Assembly: GCF_001245615.1 (NCBI RefSeq)
Contig: NZ_CWKH01000002.1
Coordinates: 372,001 to 436,000, forward strand
DNA length: 64,000 nt
Source: Mycolicibacterium neworleansense
Lineage (GTDB): Bacteria; Actinomycetota; Actinomycetes; Mycobacteriales; Mycobacteriaceae
Direction: 5' to 3'
The notes under the pieces were generated by a model that saw only the letters and a list, made by a program, of their open reading frames with translations, had not been told where the DNA came from and did not search any database. The position numbers and the translations under genes are program-made. Positions 16,935 to 24,994 of this stretch are shown here, in pieces; within the stretch, counting starts at the first letter, position 1, and every line of letters begins with the position of its first letter.

Positions 16935-19244
16935 TCAGAGGCCACCTCCTGCCCCACCGGCGCCACCGGATCCACCGGTTTTTCCGTCGCTGGACGCGTT
17001 GCCAGATTCTCCGGCGCTGCCCGGACGGCTGCCGCCGAATCCCGTGCCACCGGTGCCGCCCGTACCGCCGGAGCCGGCGGGTTTTGTGGTGCTGACGCTG
17101 GCTGTGCCGCCTCTGCCGCCGGCACCACCTTTACCGCCGTTGATTCCGCCGGCCCCTCCGTTGCCTCCGGTCCCACCGTTGCCGGCGCCGCTGGTGGAGC
17201 TGCCGGTGGCGATACCGCCACTGCCGCCGGCACCACCGTTGCCGCCGGTGCCGAGAATTCCGGTGCTGCTGCCGCCATTCCCGCCGCGGCCGCCCATGCC
17301 CTGGAGAGCTCCAAAGATGCTGCCGGTGCCGCCCTGCCCGCCGGTGCCACCCTGGCCGAACACCTTGCCGCCACTGCCGCCATCACCGCCGGTGCCACCG
17401 GTCTTGCCCAGACCCGATTGACCATTGCCACCTTGACCGCCGGTACCGCCATTGCCGACGAGAGAGATCGCGTCACCGCCGCGGCCGCCATTACCGGCCT
17501 CCCCAGCGGTGGCCGCGCTGCCGTTCACGCCGGCGCCGCCGGTCCCGCCGCTGCCGAACGTCGGGTTGTTGGCGTTGCCGGCACCACCGGTGCCGCCGTT
17601 GCCGATGGCGCGGGCATCACCGCCGGTGCCGCCACCGGTCCCACCGGTTCCACCGTTGCCGGCGAGCAGGCCACCCAGTCCGCCGGTGCCTCCGGTCCCA
17701 CCGGTCGAGCCGGCCGCCCCGCCTGTGCCACCGTTCCCGAATATGCCGGAGTTCCCACCGGTTCCACCGTTTCCTGTGCCGAAGCCGGCGCCTCCGGCAC
17801 CGCCGTTGCCGAAGATGCCGCCCGTGCCGCCGACGCCACCATTCAGATTCTCGGCGGTGCCCGCACCGCCGGCGCCGCCGTTGCCGATCAGACCGACGCT
17901 ACCGCCGGACCCGCCGCCGAAGCCGTTGCCGCCCTGGCCGAACAACATTCCGCCGCGACCACCGTCGCAGCTGGATGCGCAGTCCCCGGCCACCGTGCCG
18001 TAGCTGTAGCCCTTCCCGATCAGGAGTCCGGCGTTGGGGTTCTCAGCAGTCCCGTCACCGACGAACATCCCGATGAGTCCGCGGCCCCCGGTGTCGAAAC
18101 CATCGAGGTTCACCCCGGCCGGCCTGGCAGCCACGCCGTTACCCGTAAGCGCGACCAAGGGCTGCCCGCCACCATCCTGGCTGACCGAGTTGACCTGCGC
18201 ACCAGTCGAGTTCGCAGCACTGCCACCGCCACCGATCAACCCGCCCAACGCTCGGCCGGTCACATTCAGCACTGCTTGCGGCAAGCCCTGCAGCCCAGCG
18301 GCGATGCCCGCCGGGATGCTCGCCAGTTCCTCGGGCGTGGGCCACTCCGTGGTCATTTGGGTGACAAAGTCCTGCACCGCCGCCTCGACAGTGCCCCCGG
18401 TCATGATGTTCTGTGCGCCTGGGCTCGCAATCTTCAAGGCAAGTTGCTGGGGCAGGGTCTGCACGAGCAGACCCAAGAAGCCACCGCCGGTGACAATGCC
18501 GGCGGCAGGCCCGGTCACCCCGTTTACCCCGTTCACCCCGTTGAGGACGGCGTTGCTCACCGCGCCCGGCAGGTCAGCCAGCGCAGCGATCGTGCCTACC
18601 CAATTACCGCTGGTGGCCGCGTCGTAACTTGCCTGCAGGTCGGCACCGATCGCAGCGGTGATTGCCGGCAGCATCCCCTGCACCACCACCGCCCCCGCAG
18701 CGGTCACGAAGTCGCTTGCGAGGTAGATGGCTGCGGCTGCGAGGCTGGCCGCAATATGCTGCGGGATCACGAGTGCCCCCTGCAATGGCAACAACACATT
18801 GAAGAATGTGCCGAAGATGGCCGAGTTCACGCCGCTCATGAACCCCTGGAAATCACCGGCATCCAACGCAGCGACCGCGGTTTGCATGATCTCCGGGTAC
18901 GTCGTCCCGAAGTACGTCACCGCCGCAGCGGCCGCCGACTGATACGCGCCGATATCGACCGCGGCGTACTCGATCACATTGGCCGTGATCTGCCGCAACA
19001 GAGGCGCGGGTAATGCCCACTCAGCCTGCGCCACGGTTGTCACGTTGTTGGCCACATTGATCGCGGTGTTCAGCCATGTCTGCAACGGGAACGGTGCGGC
19101 CGACAACCCCACATCCGCTTCCACCACAGGAGCCCGCAGGTCGTCCGGGCTCGGATCGACGGGGCTGAGCGGACTCAAAGCCATCGCACCCGCACCGACA
19201 AGTGCGGTGGTGGCGGTGAGGCATGAACGAACGGATACTTCCAC
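16935..19244 (-). CDS. PGRS-type glycine-rich surface/exported protein lacking a PE domain
   Basis: 769 residues from GTG 19244 (GAAGGGAAG five nt upstream). Residues 1-30 form a signal-like stretch (RSCLTATTALVGAGAMALSP). About residues 40-330 are an Ala-rich helical domain (PLQTWLNTAINVANNVTTVA) seen in exported mycobacterial PGRS-repeat proteins. After a linker, about residues 425-769 are GGTGG-x-GG-type repeats as in PE_PGRS proteins. There is no PE or PPE motif, so export by a type VII system is not shown; the signal suggests Sec. In pathogens PE_PGRS repeats occur on the cell surface. A long 404-nt upstream region and a downstream terminator suggest a monocistronic unit. Role unknown. 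Confidence 0.83.
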   Translation of the reverse strand: MEVSVRSCLTATTALVGAGAMALSPLSPVDPSPDDLRAPVVEADVGLSAAPFPLQTWLNTAINVANNVTTVAQAEWALPAPLLRQITANVIEYAAVDIGAYQSAAAAAVTYFGTTYPEIMQTAVAALDAGDFQGFMSGVNSAIFGTFFNVLLPLQGALVIPQHIAASLAAAAIYLASDFVTAAGAVVVQGMLPAITAAIGADLQASYDAATSGNWVGTIAALADLPGAVSNAVLNGVNGVNGVTGPAAGIVTGGGFLGLLVQTLPQQLALKIASPGAQNIMTGGTVEAAVQDFVTQMTTEWPTPEELASIPAGIAAGLQGLPQAVLNVTGRALGGLIGGGGSAANSTGAQVNSVSQDGGGQPLVALTGNGVAARPAGVNLDGFDTGGRGLIGMFVGDGTAENPNAGLLIGKGYSYGTVAGDCASSCDGGRGGMLFGQGGNGFGGGSGGSVGLIGNGGAGGAGTAENLNGGVGGTGGIFGNGGAGGAGFGTGNGGTGGNSGIFGNGGTGGAAGSTGGTGGTGGLGGLLAGNGGTGGTGGGTGGDARAIGNGGTGGAGNANNPTFGSGGTGGAGVNGSAATAGEAGNGGRGGDAISLVGNGGTGGQGGNGQSGLGKTGGTGGDGGSGGKVFGQGGTGGQGGTGSIFGALQGMGGRGGNGGSSTGILGTGGNGGAGGSGGIATGSSTSGAGNGGTGGNGGAGGINGGKGGAGGRGGTASVSTTKPAGSGGTGGTGGTGFGGSRPGSAGESGNASSDGKTGGSGGAGGAGGGL
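16940..17970 (-). repeat. PGRS repeat region
   Basis: Within the preceding gene, about 1 kb of imperfect tandem GGN-GGN-type codons (plus strand CCACCGGTGCCGCC and variants) encode Gly-Gly-Ala/Thr/Asn repeats. Such regions are prone to recombination and to assembly errors. Confidence 0.85.
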
Positions 19245-19648
19245 TTGGACTTCCCTTCGAGATGACACTGGAGATTGGTGGCGTTTCGTTCTGAACCGAC
19301 ACCGGCGTTCAAGCCGACGGGCGAAATGTAATCCGGCCCTCGCACCGATACCAGCATTTTTCTGAAACACGTTTCAGTGCCGACTTTCGCACTTACGCAT
19401 TTCATTTCACCGACGGACCGCAATCTGAAAGCGTCGGCGGCGGGTAAGGCAGATAATCCCTGCTCAAAGGAGACGAACCGCTGTCGAACAACCTAGTTCC
19501 GGGTTTGCCGCCCTGGAATTATTCGAACATTACGACCCGTAGTGAACAACACCTCGAAACAGGCTTCGAATGCCACCATACGGAAGCGACAGCACAATTC
19601 CGGCTAACCACTTGGTTGGGACTACCGATGCACCAGAAGGGGCCGCTC
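19245..19648. other. Intergenic region upstream of the PGRS gene
   Basis: 404 nt between the start of the PGRS gene and the stop of the GntR regulator, both on the minus strand. No convincing protein is encoded. It is less GC-rich than its surroundings and must carry the PGRS promoter. The one structure I see is the palindrome at 19362-19377. Confidence 0.5.
19362..19377. promoter_or_regulatory. Palindrome upstream of the PGRS gene
   Basis: CTGAAAC-AC-GTTTCAG: 7-bp perfect arms around a 2-nt centre, 118 nt upstream of the PGRS GTG start. A candidate operator; regulator unknown. Confidence 0.3.
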
Positions 19649-20365
19649 CTACGGCGCGGTCATCACTGCGGTGAAAGTCATCCGGTCGCCTCGATAGAGG
19701 GACCGCCGCTGTTCGATCGGAATTCCGTCCTGGTCGTATGACACCCGATTCAGCAGAAACATCGGCGTTCGACTGTCGACGGTGAGCAAGGCCGATTCGC
19801 GCGAGTCGGGCAGTGCGGTCTCGATGGTGTCGACGGTGCGCGCGAAGTGGATGCCCCGGCTGCGGATCTCCGCATACAGCGACTCGCGGTAGTCGAAGGT
19901 CTCCCGCAATCCCGGATATCGCGCAGCCGGCAGCTTGGTGGTCTCCAGACCCACCCGGATGCCATCGGTGGTCAGGACGCGTTCCAATTGCAGTATGGGA
20001 GTGCCGATTTCGATCGCGAGCTGGCCGGCCAGGATCTCGTCGGCAACGAGATCGCTCCAGCCGACCAGGATGCGCCCACCGCTGCGACCCTGCTCCTTGG
20101 CGGCCTCGGTGTAGGAACCCATGGACAGGGGCTGCAAGATCTTGGGCCGCGCCACGACGGTGGTCCGGCCCCGGCGTTCAATCCGCCCGGCCAGCAACAA
20201 CTCTCGTAACGCCTGGCGGACGGTCTCGCGGGCGACATCGAATCGTTCCGCGATCTCCCGTTCCGCGGGGAACGGGTCGCCCACCTCAAGGTCGTCGAGC
20301 AATCGCTCCAGTTGCGCGCGGACAACCTGGTGCTTGAGAACCCTCGGTTCTGCGCTCGCGGCCAC
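19649..20365 (-). CDS. phnF: PhnF-type GntR/HutC-family repressor
   Basis: 238 residues from GTG 20365. The N-terminal winged HTH is FPAEREIAERFDVARETVRQ with basic wing RIERRGRTTVV; the C-terminal half is a UTRA ligand-binding domain (VGWSDLVADEIL, PILQLERVLTTDG, ESALLTVDSRTPMFLL). It diverges from phnDCE and the intergenic region has two copies of TGGTATAGACCA, the operator reported for M. smegmatis PhnF, which represses phnDCE and its own gene when phosphate is plentiful. Longer upstream frames run through the operators and are rejected. One operator lies 14 nt upstream of this start, fitting autorepression. Confidence 0.93.
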   Translation of the reverse strand: MAASAEPRVLKHQVVRAQLERLLDDLEVGDPFPAEREIAERFDVARETVRQALRELLLAGRIERRGRTTVVARPKILQPLSMGSYTEAAKEQGRSGGRILVGWSDLVADEILAGQLAIEIGTPILQLERVLTTDGIRVGLETTKLPAARYPGLRETFDYRESLYAEIRSRGIHFARTVDTIETALPDSRESALLTVDSRTPMFLLNRVSYDQDGIPIEQRRSLYRGDRMTFTAVMTAP

Positions 20366-20378
20366 CCGCCCACAGTAG

Positions 20379-20404
20379 CAAGTCTTGGTATAGACCAAGA
20401 CTTG
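20379..20404. promoter_or_regulatory. PhnF operator 1
   Basis: Contains TGGTATAGACCA (20386-20397), extended to an 11-bp inverted repeat: CAAGTCTTGGT (20379-20389) and ACCAAGACTTG (20394-20404) around ATAG. It is 14 nt upstream of phnF, so it should control phnF and perhaps both directions. Confidence 0.9.
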
Positions 20405-20443
20405 CCGTGTTGTTAACCTCCTCGCCAACTTGGATGCACCCAC

Positions 20444-20455
20444 TGGTATAGACCA
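20444..20455. promoter_or_regulatory. PhnF operator 2
   Basis: A second exact TGGTATAGACCA, 58 bp from the first, centre to centre, and 86 nt upstream of phnD. The flanks are not symmetrical here. Two sites in one divergent region match the arrangement reported in M. smegmatis. Confidence 0.88.
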
Positions 20456-20541
20456 ACGCACAGGGTGTGAGGCAGGGCAGTTGCGCACCCCCGCTCGCGC
20501 ACTGCCCGTCAACCGCCCTCGCCCGAAAGGTCCCACGCGCC

Positions 20542-21522
20542 ATGAAGTTCCGCGCTCCTCGTCCCCCAGCCCGTATCGCCGCCGTGGCAGCCGCCTGTAC
20601 CGCACTGGCGTTGTCCGGCTGTTCGAGTTCCGATTCCGGGTCCGACGCCAAGACCGCCCAGGGCTTTCCGGAGACCCTCACCCTGGCCGCGATCCCGGCC
20701 GAGAACTCCACCGACCTCAAGGCCAGCTACCAGCCGCTGATCAAGCTGTTGGAGAAGGAGACCGGCTCCAAGGTGGAGTTCGTGCAGGCCTCCGATTACG
20801 CCGGGGTGGTCGAGGGAATCATCGCCGACAACGTCGACCTCGCATTCTTCGGTCCGTTCGCCTATGTGGTGGCCGGCGTCAACGGCGCCAAGATCACCCC
20901 GGTCGGCGCGGTGATCCAGGAGCAGGGGGCCAAGCCCGGCTACCAGTCCTATGGTCTGGCTCGCGCGGACGAAGCGAACGTCAACGGCCTCAAGGACTTT
21001 GCCGGCAAGAAGGTGTGCTTCGTCGACCCGAGCTCGACGTCGGGATTCCTCTACCCGACCGCGGGGCTGATCGAGGCCGGCGTGATCAAATCCGGCTCCG
21101 AAGGCGACCTGTCCGCGGCGATGTCGCCGATCTTCGCCGGTGGCCATGATTCCTCCGCCCTGGCGATCGCCAACGGCGACTGCGACGCCGGCTTCGCGTT
21201 CGACACCATGGTCGACAAGACCATGATCGCCAAGGGGGATCTGAAACCCGGTCAGCTCAAGACGGTGTGGAAGTCGGAGATGATCGCCGGCTCGGTGTTC
21301 GCCGCCAACGACTCCCTGGGCAGCGAGGCCATCGGCAAGCTCAAGACGCTCTTCGCGGACAAGGTCAACGTGCCCAACCTCGAGGCGGAGGGCTTCTGCG
21401 AGGGCGAGGCGTGCCGGATCACCGACGAACGTGCCTGGGGGTTCGTCCCGGTCCAGGATTCGGACTACAGCGGCGTGCGCCATGTCTGCGACATCACCGG
21501 CTCCGAGAAGTGCAAGGGCTGA
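20542..21522 (+). CDS. phnD: Phosphate/phosphonate ABC transporter substrate-binding lipoprotein
   Basis: 326 residues from ATG 20542 (MKFRAPRP). Signal peptide with lipobox LALSGC, so it is lipid-anchored outside the membrane. The body is a PhnD-type periplasmic-binding fold: LTLAAIPAENSTDLKASYQP, FVQASDYAGVVEGI, DLAFFGPFAYV, and the ligand-loop pattern CFVDPSSTSGFLYPT. Two C-terminal cysteine pairs (CEGEAC and the C residues of the last 15 residues) may form disulfides. It delivers ligand to the PhnE permease. In M. smegmatis the orthologous system is a high-affinity phosphate importer; ligand specificity here is inferred. First gene of phnDCE-adh. Confidence 0.93.
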   Translation: MKFRAPRPPARIAAVAAACTALALSGCSSSDSGSDAKTAQGFPETLTLAAIPAENSTDLKASYQPLIKLLEKETGSKVEFVQASDYAGVVEGIIADNVDLAFFGPFAYVVAGVNGAKITPVGAVIQEQGAKPGYQSYGLARADEANVNGLKDFAGKKVCFVDPSSTSGFLYPTAGLIEAGVIKSGSEGDLSAAMSPIFAGGHDSSALAIANGDCDAGFAFDTMVDKTMIAKGDLKPGQLKTVWKSEMIAGSVFAANDSLGSEAIGKLKTLFADKVNVPNLEAEGFCEGEACRITDERAWGFVPVQDSDYSGVRHVCDITGSEKCKG

Positions 21523-21528
21523 AAACCC

Positions 21529-22341
21529 ATGAGCACCAGCGGACCCCACCATCCCGTCGCGGGCGACGATCTCGTCGTCATCGCCCGCGACGTCACCAAA
21601 CGCTTCGGTGACACCCTGGCCCTCGACCATGTCAGCCTCGAGGTTCGGCGCAGCGAGATGCTGGTGCTGCTCGGGTTGTCCGGCTCGGGCAAGTCCACAC
21701 TGCTGCGCTGCCTCAACGGGCTGCACCCGGTCACCTCCGGCAGTGTCGAGGTCGGCGGCACCCACGTCGATACCGCCTCTGCCAAACAACTGCGCGCGCT
21801 GCGCCGCAACGTGGGGTTCGTGTTCCAGCATTTCAATCTTGTCGGGCGGTTGAGCTGTCTGGAGAACGTCCTGATCGGCGGCCTCGGCCAGTTGCGGCTC
21901 CCCCGCTACGGCGCGCTGACCTACCCCAAAGCGATGCGTGCCGAAGCCCTGACCTACCTGGACCGGGTGGGGCTGGCCGACTACGCCGACCGCCGCGCCG
22001 ACACCCTCTCCGGTGGCCAACAGCAGCGGGTTGCGATCGCCCGCACGCTCATGCAGAAGCCCGGGCTGCTGCTGGCCGACGAACCCGTCGCCTCGTTGGA
22101 CCCCGAAAACGCCAGTGTGGTCATGGATCTGCTGTTCCGGGTGTGCATCGAGGAGAAGCTGACCGTGGTCTGCACGCTGCACCAGGTGGACCTCGCCCTG
22201 GGCTGGGCGCATCGGCTGGTGGGCCTGCGCAACGGCCAGAAGATCCTGGACCGGCCCGCGGTCGGTATGACCCGCGACGATGTCATGGAGATATACCAAC
22301 GCGTCGACCCCGCAGCTCATTCGGCGGCCCGTCCGTCGTGA
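21529..22341 (+). CDS. phnC: Phosphate/phosphonate ABC transporter ATPase
   Basis: 270 residues. Walker A GLSGSGKST, Q-loop FVFQHFNLVGRLSCLENV, signature LSGGQQQRVAIA, Walker B LLLADEP and H-loop region CTLHQVDLAL mark a complete importer ATPase of the PhnC group. It powers uptake through the fused PhnE. It starts 6 nt after phnD, and its stop overlaps the phnE start (GTGA), so the three are translationally coupled. Confidence 0.95.
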   Translation: MSTSGPHHPVAGDDLVVIARDVTKRFGDTLALDHVSLEVRRSEMLVLLGLSGSGKSTLLRCLNGLHPVTSGSVEVGGTHVDTASAKQLRALRRNVGFVFQHFNLVGRLSCLENVLIGGLGQLRLPRYGALTYPKAMRAEALTYLDRVGLADYADRRADTLSGGQQQRVAIARTLMQKPGLLLADEPVASLDPENASVVMDLLFRVCIEEKLTVVCTLHQVDLALGWAHRLVGLRNGQKILDRPAVGMTRDDVMEIYQRVDPAAHSAARPS

Positions 22342-23930
22342 GTACCGACCTGACCGAGCGCCCGGCACCCGCGCCGCCCGTCTCCGAACACAGGGCTCTA
22401 CCCGGCCTGCTGCATCTGGTTGCGATCGGCGCGGTGCTGGCCACGATCGTGGCGGCCTGGTCCATCGACTTCGCCCCGGGGACCTTGCTGGACGGCGTCG
22501 ACGAGGTTGTGGCGTTGCTGGAGCGGATGATCCCGCCCCGGCTGGACGATCCGGGACGGATCGGCGGGCTGGCAGTCGAGACGCTGTTGATGGCGGTGCT
22601 GGGCACGGTGCTCGCGGCAATCGCCTCCGTACCGCTGGCCTTCCTGGCCGCCCGAAACACCACGCCGCACCCGGCCGTGCAGGCCGTGGCCCGGGCCATC
22701 ATCACGTTCTGCCGGGCCATGCCGGACCTGCTGTTCGCCGTGCTGTTCGTCCGGGCCCTCGGAATCGGTGTGCTCCCGGGAATTCTCGCGCTGGCTCTCC
22801 ACTCCATCGGCATGCTCGGCAAGGTGTTCGCCGATGCCATCGAGCAGACCGACCCGGGGCCGCGTGAGGCCGTGCGCAGCACGGGCGTCGGCTATTTCCG
22901 CGAGATGCTCAACGCCGTCGTCCCCCAGGTGATGCCGTCCTGGATCGCCACATTCATCTACCGCATCGACATCAACCTCCGGATGTCGGTGGTGCTGGGC
23001 TTCGTCGGCGCCGGCGGGATCGGCTTTGCGTTGCAGGATGCGTTGCGTGGCTTGATCTATCCGCGCGCCCTCGGCATCGCCTGCGTGATTCTGGCGATCA
23101 TCGCCGCGATGGAACTGCTGTCCATCGTGATCCGCCGAATGCTGCTGGATTCTGCGAGTTCGAACCCGGCCCGGGATCGCGCCGCCCGGTTCATCTTCGG
23201 TGGCGCCCTGATCGGTGTCTGCGTGGCGGCACTGGTGGTGTTGAAGATCAATCCGGTGTCCCTGATGACCTGGGTGGGTCCGGCGGTCGAGGTGTTCGCC
23301 CGGATGGTTCCGCCCAATTTCTCGGCCCTGGGCATTGAATTGTTCGCCGCCGCAGGGCAGACCGTGGCGATCGGCGTGGTGTCCACCGCCATCGGTGTCG
23401 TGCTGTCGATCCCGGTCGGCATCCTGGCCGCCCGCAACGTCACGCCCCACCCCGCGGTCTACTGGGCTGCCCGTGGCTGGATCCTGGTGGTGCGGGCGGT
23501 ACCCGAGCTGATCCTGGCCGTGGTGTTCGTCGCGGCGCTGGGGCTCGGACCCATCGCCGGCACCTGCGCCCTGGCCATCGGATCGATCGGCTTCCTGGCC
23601 AAACTGGTCGCCGACGCGGTCGAGGAGATCGATCCCGGCCCGCTGGAGGCGGTGCGCTCGGTGGGCGGCGGCTGGTGGAAGACGTTGTTCGCCGCGGTGA
23701 TTCCGCAAGCCATGCCGGCGATGGTCGGGTCAAGCCTGTACCTGTTCGACGTGAACGTACGAACCTCCACCATCCTGGGCATCGTCGGCGCAGGTGGCGT
23801 CGGGTACCTGTTGTTCGAGTCGATCCGCACGCTGAACTTCGATGTCGCCGGCGCCATCGTCCTCGTCATCTTCGTCATCGTCTACGCCATCGAAAGGTTG
23901 TCCGGATGGATTCGGTCCCGCCTCGTGTGA
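22338..23930 (+). CDS. phnE: Phosphate/phosphonate ABC transporter permease, duplicated and fused PhnE
   Basis: 530 residues, about twice a usual PhnE. Two homologous permease units are joined in one chain: each has the sequence VLAAIASVPLAFLAARNTTP or its relative VLSIPVGILAARNVTPHPAV, and each has an EAA loop (IEQTDPGPREAVRSTGVG in the first half, VEEIDPGPLEAVRSVGGG in the second). A single chain can thus form the whole transmembrane channel. GTG start at 22338 overlaps the phnC stop by 4 nt; an upstream in-frame start at 22143 would lie inside phnC. The end overlaps the alcohol dehydrogenase gene by 25 nt. Confidence 0.93.
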   Translation: MSTDLTERPAPAPPVSEHRALPGLLHLVAIGAVLATIVAAWSIDFAPGTLLDGVDEVVALLERMIPPRLDDPGRIGGLAVETLLMAVLGTVLAAIASVPLAFLAARNTTPHPAVQAVARAIITFCRAMPDLLFAVLFVRALGIGVLPGILALALHSIGMLGKVFADAIEQTDPGPREAVRSTGVGYFREMLNAVVPQVMPSWIATFIYRIDINLRMSVVLGFVGAGGIGFALQDALRGLIYPRALGIACVILAIIAAMELLSIVIRRMLLDSASSNPARDRAARFIFGGALIGVCVAALVVLKINPVSLMTWVGPAVEVFARMVPPNFSALGIELFAAAGQTVAIGVVSTAIGVVLSIPVGILAARNVTPHPAVYWAARGWILVVRAVPELILAVVFVAALGLGPIAGTCALAIGSIGFLAKLVADAVEEIDPGPLEAVRSVGGGWWKTLFAAVIPQAMPAMVGSSLYLFDVNVRTSTILGIVGAGGVGYLLFESIRTLNFDVAGAIVLVIFVIVYAIERLSGWIRSRLV

Positions 23931-24919
23931 CGGCAGCCGCGGTCTGGACCGGCTCCGGTCTCGACGTGCGAACGGTCCCGGTCCCCGAACTCGGCGCCGG
24001 AGAGGTCCTGGCCCGGGTCCGGTTGGCCACCGTGTGCGGTAGCGACCTGCACACCGTCATGGGCCGGCGTACCGCGGCGTGCCCGTCTATCCTCGGGCAT
24101 GAGGCCGTCGGCGAAGTCGTCGCCGTCGGTGCGGGTTCGGATGCCCAACTCGGCCAACGCATCATCTGGTCGGTGACCGTAACCTGCGGTGAGTGCTCGC
24201 GGTGCCGATCCGGCCTGAGCGCCAAATGTCTTTCGGTGCGCAAGGTGGGTCACGAGGCGTTCGAGGGCGACTGGCCGTTGTCGGGTTCTTATGCTGCACA
24301 TGTCGTTCTGCCCCGCGGCACCACCATCGCCGTCGTGCCCGACACCCTGCCGGATACCGTCGCCGCACCCGCCGCATGCGCGACAGCGACGGTGATGGCC
24401 ACCCTGGAGGCCGCCGGTGAGCTGACCGGCCGACGGGTGCTCATCAACGGCGCAGGCATGCTCGGCCTCACCGCCGTCGCGGCATGCACGGAGGCCGGGG
24501 GTGATGTCCAGGTCGTCGACCGCAATGCCGACCGCCTGGTGCTGGCGGCGCGCTTCGGTGCGGGTGCGGGCGATGGCGGGCCGGTCGATGTGGCGATCGA
24601 CTACACCGGCTCCTCCGTGGCCGTCGCGAATGCCTTGGGCCGCCTCGACATCGGCGGCACCCTGGTCCTTGCCGGGTCCGTCACTCCGGGGCCACCGCTG
24701 ACGGTCGACCCGGAAACCGTTGTACGGCAATGGCTCACCATCACCGGTGTGCACAACTACGAGCCCCGGCATCTGCACCGTGCGGTCGACTTCCTGGACC
24801 GCACCCGCGAGCGCCATCCGTGGGAGTCGCTCGTCACGGCGCCGGTGGCGCTCACCCAGATCGATGCGGCGTTACGCCCACCGCCCACGGGAAAGCTGCG
24901 GATGGCGGTCTGCCCCTGA
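23906..24919 (+). CDS. Zinc alcohol dehydrogenase of the phosphonate-locus type
   Basis: 337 residues, medium-chain zinc dehydrogenase. Catalytic zinc ligands are in VCGSD and GHEAVGEV; a structural zinc site is CGECSRCRSGLSAKC (four Cys); the nucleotide fold has GAGMLG. It resembles TIGR03366, dehydrogenases found next to phosphonate-uptake genes, whose substrate is not established. ATG 23906 lies inside the end of phnE (25-nt overlap, other frame) with GAAAGG upstream, so it is the fourth gene of the phn operon. No phosphonate-cleaving enzyme is in the window, so whether it acts on a phosphonate or phosphite-related alcohol is open. Confidence 0.88.
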   Translation: MDSVPPRVTAAAVWTGSGLDVRTVPVPELGAGEVLARVRLATVCGSDLHTVMGRRTAACPSILGHEAVGEVVAVGAGSDAQLGQRIIWSVTVTCGECSRCRSGLSAKCLSVRKVGHEAFEGDWPLSGSYAAHVVLPRGTTIAVVPDTLPDTVAAPAACATATVMATLEAAGELTGRRVLINGAGMLGLTAVAACTEAGGDVQVVDRNADRLVLAARFGAGAGDGGPVDVAIDYTGSSVAVANALGRLDIGGTLVLAGSVTPGPPLTVDPETVVRQWLTITGVHNYEPRHLHRAVDFLDRTRERHPWESLVTAPVALTQIDAALRPPPTGKLRMAVCP

Positions 24920-24921
24920 TA

Positions 24922-24984
24922 CGCCGAAAGTTGGCTTGTGTACGAAATTCTCGCGAAATCTCGCACCTAAGCCAACTCTCGGCG
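24922..24984. terminator. Bidirectional hairpin between convergent genes
   Basis: Arms 24922-24937 and 24969-24984 are complementary over 16 bp with one mismatch (core AAGTTGGCTT / AAGCCAACT). The 31-nt loop holds a near tandem repeat, CGAAATTCTCG then CGAAATCTCG. It fills the 75-nt gap between the dehydrogenase and the convergent glucanase gene, so it can terminate both. Confidence 0.6.
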
Positions 24985-24994
24985 CAAAAGATAC

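Noticed and set aside
16940..17970. Tandem repeats considered as a CRISPR array
   Set aside because: The units are short in-frame Gly codon repeats with no constant spacers and no cas genes nearby; this is PGRS coding sequence.
16929..19013. 694-residue plus-strand frame opposite the PGRS gene
   Set aside because: Mirror image of the glycine-rich repeats (Ala/Gly/Thr runs); the minus-strand gene has a signal, a ribosome site and a terminator.
20509..22620. 703-residue minus-strand frame opposite phnD and phnC
   Set aside because: Shadow of two clearly recognised transporter genes; no domain pattern.
22398..23708. 436-residue minus-strand frame opposite phnE
   Set aside because: His/Asp/Gly-rich antisense frame of a hydrophobic protein; no family pattern.
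24920..24994. Small gene between the dehydrogenase and the GH16 gene
   Set aside because: The stretch is a hairpin with a tandem repeat; no frame of meaningful length.
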